From contig JABBOT010000006.1 in assembly GCA_016165875.1 (NCBI GenBank), forward strand, positions 2,691,438-2,755,437: DNA of 64,000 nucleotides, read 5' to 3'. The DNA comes from Acanthopleura granulata (Eukaryota; Mollusca; Polyplacophora; Chitonida; Chitonidae). This document shows, piece after piece, positions 56,266 to 64,000 of the stretch. The stretch's first letter is position 1. The number at the start of each line of letters is the position of its first letter. The notes below the pieces were generated by a model that was not told where the DNA came from, ran no database searches, and saw nothing but the letters and a program-made list of their open reading frames with translations. A program made the position numbers and the translations under genes.

Positions 56266-56552
56266 TACGAGACGTTGGTCTAATATACGCCTGCAAAAGC
56301 AATAAAGATCACATTAACTGAAATCCATTACGGGCCAGAAACTAGACACCAACCGCGTGCTCTTCTGACCAACCCCAGAAAACAAGCAGAAGCTTACATC
56401 TATTAAATTAATGTATTGTCCCAGCACGGAAATGACATGACGATAATTGGCGTACGAATCATGGCCGTCTATGTGAATTACCTGAAGAAGGATATGTGAT
56501 GAGGATAATTTGATTTTGTGGAGGATGCCTCATTTTCTGCCATTACTACTCT

Positions 56553-56730
56553 CGGGCGGGGGTGAAGATGAGGGTGGGGGTAGGGTGGTGAAGGTGTGGC
56601 GAGGTGGGGGAGGGGAGGTCCATAGGCAGGCGTAGCATCATCACTGAGATTATAGGTAGGCTTGGTAAGCGAGTCACCAGTGGTACGAACGACAGACCTA
56701 AGCAACCCACCGCCCCACCCCCGACCCCCC
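56553..56730. other. Paired G-rich and C-rich tracts (G-quadruplex candidates)
   Basis: The plus strand 56553-56616 is dominated by GGG and GGGGG runs. At 56706-56730 the minus strand has four runs of at least three G separated by 1-4 bases. They lie about 0.5 kb before the start codon at 57206. Confidence 0.6.
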
Positions 56731-56984
56731 TTCGCCATCTCCACCTTACAGAAGCGCGAATCCCTCCGTTTGCCAGTCACCGATCGGTTCGAAGCGTCAG
56801 TCAGTACATTGGCCAACCACACGCGCTTCTGTACGGCTCCCGTGATCGTTCGCGACAGCTCCGTTCCACAGCAGGGTCTCTTCGTTACTACTCAACCTGG
56901 GTGCAGCTAGTACGAGACGCATCTCGACTCCAGTCTTATCTGACATTCGCGTTTGTCAAAAACCTCTTCATCTGCTCGTGTGCC

Positions 56985-57090
56985 AGCGTCTCTCTCTCTC
57001 CCTCTTTCTCCCTTTCTGTCTCGATCTCTCTAAAACGCAACACCATAGACTCAACGGAATGACCGCAACAAGTTAAATATAATTTTAAAA
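56985..57090 (+). promoter_or_regulatory. Possible promoter of the downstream peptide gene
   Basis: A CT-rich stretch (TCTCTCTCTCCCTCTTTCTC, 56990-57028) is followed by an AT-rich TATA-like run (TTAAATATAATTTTAAAAAG at 57073). The start codon is about 115 bp further on. No other support. Confidence 0.3.
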
Positions 57091-57205
57091 AGGCTCCAGT
57101 CCTCTCCATCCTTCATCAGAAGGTGTTTGGCGAAGGAGTTTTCGAGTGTTTCCTGAACAACGAAGCAGTGCCGTTTTCTTCTGGACTTAATCGACTAACG
57201 GAATC

Positions 57206-57274
57206 ATGTGGAGTGTCTATATCCCTTTGGTGCTCGTCCAAGTCATTGCTGATGTTCATTCCAGTCCAGTCAAG
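57206..57274 (+). CDS. Peptide gene, exon 1 (signal peptide)
   Basis: Start at ATG 57206 (context GGAATCATGTGG) and consensus donor AAG-GTAAGT at 57275. It has 23 codons, phase 0. The hydrophobic core is VYIPLVLVQVIA with small residues (VHSS) where cleavage is expected. The exon is convincing even if the downstream joining is wrong. Confidence 0.6.
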
Positions 57275-60200
57275 GTAAGTTTATTATTTTTGTTTGTGTT
57301 TTCGGCGCTTTTAGAATACAGAAAAACAATTCGTCTTACCGGGATATGTTTTTGTACTCCAACCATAAATCATTAAAGGGACATTCATGAGTTAAAAGCT
57401 CACCAAATCACTGCAGCTGAGGTACAAATTTTTTAAAGAATTTAGTGTTAGGTGTTATACATTTAAATAGATTCGGCATATAAAGTATAATAAATACAGG
57501 GATATGAAAATCTGACACCTTCAAGCCAGGCAAAGAATGTTATCAAAGTGTTAGGAGTCAGTTATTGTCAGATGTTGGTCTAAGAACGACCGCTCTTAGG
57601 TCTATATTTGTGCACCAAAAACACTTTTTCTTCCTCTCTGTTTAAATATAAACTTTCTTTGAGCACTGACTCTTTTCTATTGAAATGAACACGTTGATCT
57701 ACATACACATGCCACGGGCGAGTTCTAGTAACCACTCGTGCTTTACGGGGATACGGTTCTTTGAGGCCCATGCTGTCAGATCTACACTCAAGGTTAGTTA
57801 AAAACAAAAGCGGACATAACAATCGCGGTGTAATCCTCGTTAGTTCTGGACTGATCGAATACGATAAGTTGTGAGGCACCTTGACGAAACTTGACGAATC
57901 GGAATCCATAGCCAACAATGGCGAGGTGGTAGGACTAGTCGCAAGTGGTTTTTGTTCCCTCTGACGAATAGTTATCAAAGATTATCGTAGACGAATTCTT
58001 AATCGGTCGTGCTTTGTTACTCAAGGTACCCACGAGCGAAGCAAACGGCCATCATGAAACGTTTGGATCTTTTGGTCACAAAACGCCTTTGTTTTCATGA
58101 AATCCTCTGATTTCTGATGAATAAAAGTAGTCATGCAAGAGTCGAAAGCAAGTCAGTCCTGAGCCCTAAGATCACGAAGTCTTAGACCCAAGCCATACCT
58201 AGTTTTAACTTGTGGTATTATTCCTGAACTTAGAAGCTAATTTTTGCTTTTCTTATGAAGGTCTAGAGCAATTGCATGTGTTTAACTAAAATCTTTAACG
58301 CGAGTCACAATTTTAGGGCAGTAAACTGTTTTGAAGATAAGACCAAGTTGACTTTAGTCTAAGTTCCTGAGACCAGGTTTATTCAACATAGTTGTCTTTG
58401 CTTATTGTGGTTCATCCCAGAATATCCATGGTGGCCTATTGTGGTTTATTTCAGCATATCAGTGTTGGTCTTCTATGACTTATTTGGTCACCATATCTGC
58501 CTTAGCCTGAGTCAGTTTACTCCAACGTTTCTGTTTACCCTACTTTAGTTTGTTCCACCATATCTGTTTCCGTTTATTGTAGTTTGTTCCAGCATATGTC
58601 TTTTGGCCTATTGTAGTTTCTTCCAGCATATCTGTTTTGGCCTATTGCAGCTTGTTCAAGCATATCTGTGTTAATCTATTGTATTTTTTCCAGCGTGTCT
58701 GTTTTGGCCTATTGCAACTTGTTCCAGCATATGTGTTTTGGCCTATTGTAGCTTGTAGCTATTGTCGTTTAATCCAACATATCTATTTTACAAAAAAAAC
58801 TTGATTTAAATACGGACTACTAAACGGACCATTATCATGACACGATGCCACGAGTTCAATATTACTGCTTCAAACCATGTTGTTAGGGCACATGCGTACG
58901 ATTACTTTTCAAGCATTACATTGAAAAACTACGATGTGACCGATACTGAGGAGAAGATGTAACGTGCTTCACTGGTTGCGCCTGACCAGATGTCATTTAT
59001 TATATACACTGTCGTCATTGTTTCTCTGATAATGTGTGAACAGATATCTAGTAACGCGACGCCAGATGTCAACTGTCACACTATCGTCTCTGCTTCACCT
59101 TTTACGCGTGACCAAATGTCAGTTATCATATACACTGTCATCCCTAAACTTCACTGGTACGCGTAACCAGATATTAGTACCTGCTGCTTCATCGGCTACG
59201 CTGATCAAATGTCACCATCACACTGTCGTCGCTGCCTCATCAGTTACTCTCATCAAATGTCACCATCACACTGTCGTCGCTGCTTCATCGGCTACTCTGA
59301 TCAAATGTCACCATCACACTCTCGTGGCTGCTTCATCGGCTACTCTGATCAGATGTCATTGGTTATTACTTAGCAATATGCATACCAACTACATCGTTCT
59401 GCTTTCGGTGCTTCATCGGCCTCGTGGCGTCAGATACATACCAAGCGTCACATTGTCGTCGGTGCTTCGCCGGTTACAGGCAACACTGTAAAATGGCCAA
59501 CGTCCAACCCGTTTAATAGGTGATTCATGTTCAAATAAGGGTGTATAATCAATGTACACATATATTTATGTATTAAACATAAGTGTCTCAAACATTAATA
59601 CAGACCTATACTATAATGCTGCAGTCTCCAAGTGTTTAATATATGATGCATGAAAGTATTTAGAAGTTAAATATAACAATTTACAGTGTATATGTGTTTA
59701 GACTCGGGCTACCATCTTGTCTTCGGCGCTTTGAATTCGCTCGCCTCACTTACCACATTATCTCTTTTTATTGATTCCCCTCGCCTCACTTACCGTATTA
59801 TCTCTTTTCATAGCTATTTGAATAACACGACTATGCATGGAGTAAAAGAGAAGTAACCGGCGATTATAGAGATTTGCTCGTCCGTACGAAGACCCTAGCA
59901 TCGTACCTGCTATTCTATATATGCTACTTTCTGCCGATAGTTTCTTGTGTAACACTATCTCCACACAAGACAGAGCTTCAAATATAACTGAAGGACGTTG
60001 TATTATACCGTGTATGGTCCTTTGAAGCTTCCGCGGTTACAGTGCACTGTTATCAATAGATTTGTTGGGGTTTTTTTGTGTCTAATGAAGCCACCAAGAG
60101 ACGCTTTGATATTAGACCTTACTCCACGGCAGGAACGGTAAAACCAAAGCCTAGCCTTTGTTAGCGAATGTATACTTGCTGAGGCGTGGGTGTAGACATT

Positions 60201-63200
60201 CATTCTCGTTCGTGCTCGCCTTTGTTATATGAAAAGACAACACTAATGGCCATATGTATGCGTGTATATATTCCAAACAAAGCGCACACGATGTGATGTT
60301 TTATAACAGAGAAGTCGCAGTTCATAGAAAAGACATAATGCAAGTGGAAAGCGCCGTCATTTTGTCAGTTTTTACCCAATCAGGTACGAGTTATTTCTGC
60401 TACCTGAAATTGGACCTGTTTTATAAAACATGACGAATAATATGTTATAACATGGAAAATGTATATGTCATAACTCGGGAAATGTATTTTTATCACACGG
60501 AAAATACATGTACATGTACCTATTTCTAGCATCGGAAAATGTATTTTTAACGCGGGAAATGCATACAATATAAGCACGACAACCCGACATTGCCTACATT
60601 TGGACGATAGACAGGCAAATTTTTGTAATACAAAATTTTCTAGTCGCACTTATTACTACCTCGCTTGGTACTCAGCACGATGAGGTTAGACGGCATAGGG
60701 TGTCATGTCTGGTGTCTTCTGCATAATGTTCCAGTGCCAACAAGGCATAACTGGCGTTAACTGTCTCTCTGTGAAAATTCGTGTAATGTCTAGCAGGCAT
60801 ATTAAAACATAAATGGAAGAATTCTCCAGCAGATTTATAATTCATTTGCATGTCAAGTCCAGAACACAATCTCTCGCATCACAACTTGCAATACGATACA
60901 GCTTTGTCTCTCTCATGATTTATACATGGTTTGGGTATGTCTTAATATTCATTATACATTTACAATTGAAAGACATATTTTCATCATTGAAAAAAAAGAA
61001 TGTTTCCTTTTTTTGTCTGTCATATTTTTTTTAACAACACTTGTTTTTCATTCAACACCCAATGGTTTATTTGTTAAACATGGCTGTTTGGAATTTACCT
61101 TCCAAATCTTAATTTTTCGGCCTGCACGGAACGTCACTGGGATGGTAGACAATTCAAAATTTTAGTATTGGAATTCTCCCAGTCTTACATTCCCTGTCTT
61201 CACATAGCCAGTATTGGCTTTCACATGCACATTTCGCCAAACGCTGTAGGTCTGGTGTTTGGATTAAATTTTTGTGGAGAGACAATGTATGAAAACGGAG
61301 GATTTCATTGACCTTCCGCTGATCTCAAAGACAAACAACTCTTTGTCCACGTTGAACACGATTTTTCACAAACGAAGAGATCAGTCGAAAGGAAACAGTG
61401 CTGGGAAGTAGTTTCGCTTTTAATATTTGCCGACCACGCGATTCTTCTCATTTGTTTCCCTGAATTGCCAGAGGGCGTCTAAAAACAGATCGATCAACTA
61501 AGAAAAAAAATGAAGAGCGCCTTGTAGTAACAAAAGGTTGTTTTCTTACAGTAAAATTTGATGGCTGTTGAGAGTACGGCGCGATCCTTCGGACTTCGCC
61601 AGTTGCACAGTTACATAGTCTCGGTGCTGCCACAATATCACACACACAAGGGCTTCCCGCGCACAAATCTTACACACACAGGTACAATATACACTAAACT
61701 GATGTACAGTTGCCTCCAAAACGAGCCTTTGTAAGTCCACCTGGGTCAGGTCATATCAAACACTTTAAAAAATGGTGCTTGTTGCTGCCTCGCTTGGCGC
61801 TCAGCACTGAGAGGTTAGAGCAAGGAAACAGCACTGGTCGGCCTGGTGTCATTATAATGTGATTGGGTGCATGGAGTGTAATGTCTGGTGTCTTGGACAT
61901 GTATGTTCCAGTGGCGACAGCAGTTGGCGGCATGGGCTGGCCCTTCCACAAGAAAACACAGTATGTATAAAATTCTAAGGTCTGCTCGTTGTCATATAAG
62001 TGATAATTGTTGAGTGCGACGTACATACATTACAACAAATATTTGTAGTCGTTAATATTTATAGATCTGTAAACTGTTTGACTTGGAAAGTATTTATAGT
62101 ACTTTTCTTTGGGGTAAAATTCGGCAGATAACGGGATACCTCTTACCGCGCAATGGCGATTCGGTCCCAAGCTGACTTGACTATTGCTCGCTTGTACTGC
62201 ATGAGTTATCAGTTTGCAGACCAAACGTCACCGTAAATGTAGAAATGAACAATCGAATTGACCGGAATTACCAAATTACAAAACAAAAAATGAGGAAGCA
62301 TACAATTAGACCTATTCTGTAAAAACAACCTAATGGACAAGAGAATTTCTCCGAGCGTTTCCCATGATATACAGAACACGGTGGAAGATAAGATGAGATG
62401 TCTTCAACGAAAGCTGGGCTGCGCAATCTGCCGCCTGAATGCCGTTGGCCGCTTGTCGTCGTGAAGGACCGACGAATAGTCAAAGGGAAGGAGCCTACCA
62501 ATTTGACACCCATGGTTGGGATTGAACTCGCACCTAGTGAATCCAGGCACTTTAACAACTCGAGCAAGACCAGTTGTCCAGAACTGTTCTGTGATGGCAT
62601 CACAAAGGGATGACGGAACATTTCAAGCTGTGTGACGTGACTGGCGTATCTGCACACCCTGCATGGAAAGACTTGTCATGCCTTGAAGTTTTACATCAGT
62701 GTAAGAAGCTGTAATATCTAATCGTATTATTAAATAAATAGATGTCAAGTGTTGCAGGATGTTACGTAGAACCTATTGTTTAACAGGAAATCTTTCGGGT
62801 CCAAGCTGTGTAGGGTATACGTTCATTCTTATTCTTGTGCGAAAAGGTTTTAAGGACAAGGACATCCTTCAAATATACGCTGAAGCGCACGTTAGACTAA
62901 GCTGTTTCCGGGCAGGTGGATTTTGTAATTTTGGCATTTAAAAAAGAAAAATCGATTATTTTAGCTCATTTTGACGGAGCCCGATCCGCGTGTACCCAAA
63001 AGTCTTCAGCTCTTACCGGCGAAAAGGTTAAGTCTTAATAAACAGGTGAACCAACGGGCCACTAACGCCAGACGTATAGTAGAACCGAACATGATAAAAC
63101 TCTCATGGCTTAATCTTTGACATTTGGTGGATTGCTCCCAGATTTTCTCCCAGGTATAATACAGATGATAGCTGTGCAATGACTGGAAATAAGTCCACGT

Positions 63201-63594
63201 ATTAGAGATAATGGCGGACGTGATTCGAGGTGACTACGTCTTTTTTTGTGTCGAGAAAGAAATCCTCAAAACACCTCCGTTCTAATGAGACAATTTTAAA
63301 TCCGAAAAATAACGCGGACGAGGATAATGTGTTGTACTTTCCAGCTCGTAACGGTAAGTACACTCCTTAATTTCAGGGGCTGTCGGGCCCCGAGGCCAAT
63401 CGAGTGCCTTTGTTCTATGCTTATATGATGCTCTGTCAACTGAGCTATGGTCATTATGTATGCCTGTTGTTATAGCTACAAAAACTGTTGTTACTGATGG
63501 AGTCAGTGTCTCTTTATTTCCTCTTGCAGATTGCAGAGAGAGTATCTTGTGGAAACTGATCATGTCAGACTGTTCAAATCTGGTGCACACTTGA
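57206..63594 (+). CDS. Putative small secreted two-cysteine peptide precursor (3 exons, 75 aa)
   Basis: Exons 57206-57274, 63260-63353 and 63530-63594 join in phase to 75 residues. Exon 1 is a signal peptide (MWSVYIPLVLVQVIADVHSS). The exon 1-2 junction makes a KK pair, a possible processing site. Exon 2 is a polar linker with an N-glycosylation sequon (NET). Exon 3 gives DCRESILWKLIMSDCSNLVH then TGA, with two cysteines 13 residues apart. Length and layout suit a secreted peptide or hormone precursor. I do not recognise the family. The segment C-x3-I-x2-L-x4-DC-x-NL loosely recalls CHH/ITP peptides but has too few cysteines. The 6-kb first intron and a weak second acceptor leave room for other exons. 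Confidence 0.45.
57580..57978 (-). CDS. Unassigned 132-codon open frame
   Basis: A continuous minus-strand frame with charged composition (NREEEKVFLVHKYRPKSGRS at the C-terminus) in the first intron of the peptide gene. It is not repetitive. I recognise no domain. It may be a transposon remnant or chance. Confidence 0.15.
   Translation of the reverse strand: MITIRQREQKPLATSPTTSPLLAMDSDSSSFVKVPHNLSYSISPELTRITPRLLCPLLFLTNLECRSDSMGLKEPYPRKARVVTRTRPWHVYVDQRVHFNRKESVLKESLYLNREEEKVFLVHKYRPKSGRS
58380..58790 (+). repeat. About 33-bp minisatellite, roughly 12 copies
   Basis: The unit is close to TTGTTCCAGCATATCTGTTT plus TGGCCTATTGTAG, with unit loss and indels. Confidence 0.85.
59020..59480 (+). 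repeat. 48-bp tandem repeat with diverged flanks
   Basis: A core of about 3.5 copies at 59185-59355 contains TCATCGGCTACTCTGATCAA and ATGTCACCATCACACTGTCG. Related but diverged pieces extend on both sides. The 151-codon frame across it is a repeat artefact. Confidence 0.85.
59486..59696. mobile_element. MITE with ACACTGTAAA inverted ends, copy 2
   Basis: It starts ACACTGTAAAATGGCCAACG and ends TTTACAGTGT, a perfect 10-bp inverted terminus. It is related over its length to 29285-29490. Confidence 0.8.
60646..60800 (+). mobile_element. SINE-like repeat, family C, partial
   Basis: ACTACCTCGCTTGGTACTCA, TAGGGTGTCATGTCTGGTGT and ATAATGTTCCAGTGCCAACA match the copy at 61776-62035. Confidence 0.7.
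61776..62035 (+). mobile_element. SINE-like repeat, family C, longer copy
   Basis: GTTGCTGCCTCGCTTGGCGC, GTTAGAGCAAGGAAACAGCA, GTAATGTCTGGTGTCTTGGA and the 3' ATAAGTGATAATTGTTGAGT, then GCGACGTACATAC. The block structure recalls a SINE family common in bivalves; the name is not asserted. Confidence 0.7.
62040..63200. other. Intronic stretch without a supported exon
   Basis: An open frame at 62398-62613 has no flanking splice pair that fits the peptide gene. Its GGGATTGAACTCGCACCTAG near 62518 looks B-box-like, so it is probably repeat-derived. Confidence 0.35.
63260..63353 (+). CDS. Peptide gene, exon 2 (linker)
   Basis: The acceptor is TTTTTTTGTGTCGAGAAAG ending at 63259 and the donor is CG-GTAAGT at 63354. 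It is 94 bp, phase 0 to phase 1. It reads KHLRSNETILNPKNNADEDN, then VLYFPARN. The AG used is the only one nearby that keeps the frame open from exon 1. Confidence 0.42.
63530..63594 (+). CDS. Peptide gene, exon 3 (cysteine segment and stop)
   Basis: The acceptor is TATTTCCTCTTGCAG ending at 63529, which is strong. It enters in phase 1 and ends at TGA 63592-63594. CTG-GTGCAC near the end could act as a weak donor to a further exon. No AATAAA is seen shortly after. Confidence 0.45.
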
Positions 63595-64000
63595 TTATTT
63601 TTTGTATAAAGATGCCATCATTTATTTCATTTCTTATACGAGATGTTACAAAACTTCATGTCAACACACCATCCTTCCCTTTTAATGTGTTCCCTTGAAG
63701 ACCATTACTCTTTGAGGAGTAAGGTCTTTGGTTCGAATCCACCTCTTGTTGGTTAAGCTGTGGATTGGAGTGTAAAGCGAAAAGGTATGTAGTGTGATGC
63801 GCAGGTTTTTTTCACGAATGTCGTTAATCGTCAGTTTTATATTTACTCCTTTTCGCTAAGCCGAGTTATAAATTTAGGAAGCAAAAAACATCACCAGAAA
63901 GTGCTCTTAAGCCTGCCCTGTTATCTCTTATCCGAGCTCACTTCCGAAAACGAACCTACTATAGCTTTATTAAAGACAATAGCTTTCAGCGAGGTCCGCG

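Noticed and set aside
56604..57062. 152-codon plus-strand ORF upstream of the peptide gene
   Set aside because: Low-complexity proline and serine composition over C-rich and CT-rich tracts; no domain or splice support.
59036..59491. 151-codon plus-strand ORF
   Set aside because: It is generated by a 48-bp tandem repeat; period divisible by three.
63211..63284. Short ORF starting ATGGCGGACGTGATTCGAGG
   Set aside because: The start looks attractive, but it stops after 24 codons and overlaps the acceptor and start of the peptide-gene exon in another frame.
63380..63465. tRNA-like segment on the minus strand (TAGCTCAGTTGACAGAGC)
   Set aside because: It has a good A-box and a weak B-box, but no acceptor-stem pairing or clean anticodon stem; a SINE head or tRNA pseudogene at best.
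63530..63594. CHH/ITP family assignment for the cysteine segment
   Set aside because: The C-I-L-DC-NL resemblance is loose, spacing is short by several residues and the other cysteines are absent.
63690..63750. B-box-like GGTTCGAATCC with a TTACTC/GAGTAA stem on the plus strand
   Set aside because: The loop size and missing A-box do not make a tRNA; likely a SINE remnant.

Overview
This is animal nuclear DNA: three spliced genes sit in a repeat-rich background. Introns have GT-AG borders, and there are no operons, bacterial-type ribosome sites or dense ORFs. The repeats (tRNA-headed SINEs with AAAT tails, MITEs, a CR1/Jockey-like LINE remnant, many minisatellites), together with an ARM-TIR-SAM gene and a WAP-domain secreted protein, fit a lophotrochozoan, most likely a mollusc. 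That assignment is my inference from familiarity with these repeats; I could not search for it.

Region 1 (1-16617, + strand) is the 3' part of an ARM-TIR-SAM gene. Ten exons can be joined in phase into 450 codons that end at TAA 16615-16617; the N-terminus lies before the window. The introns are unusually loaded with tandem arrays: a 30-bp array, a mixed 53/32-bp array, eleven 175-bp units each carrying the splice acceptor and first 42 bases of exon 4, and about 0.8 kb of CpG-rich 18-21-bp repeats. A decayed second copy of exon 1 sits 60 bp after the real one.

Region 2 (16618-33272) is mostly non-coding: minisatellites, SINEs, a roughly 1.9-kb DNA transposon remnant with matching inverted ends, several copies of an unnamed dispersed repeat (called repeat D here), and a long CAT/CGT/CAC tract. 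A TATA-like site with a possible non-coding first exon lies at 28250-28351.

Region 3 (33273-41764, + strand) is a small secreted-protein gene. One hydrophobic exon (tentative) is followed by a clear WAP four-disulfide exon, a CxxCxC exon of VWC or pacifastin type, and a short terminal exon with AATAAA 85 bp downstream.

Region 4 (41765-57205) is repeat-dominated. It holds a dead minus-strand LINE split by a 0.69-kb inverted-end element, a second copy of that element 7 kb away, two copies of a long-armed MITE family (one in the WAP gene intron), a 0.5-kb foldback element and many SINEs.

Region 5 (57206-63594, + strand) can be read as a three-exon, 75-residue secreted peptide precursor: a signal-peptide exon, a linker exon and a two-cysteine C-terminal exon, all phase-compatible. 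I do not recognise its family.

The genes show no obvious joint pathway. An ARM-TIR-SAM protein and a WAP inhibitor are both compatible with innate immunity, but their proximity alone does not show that.
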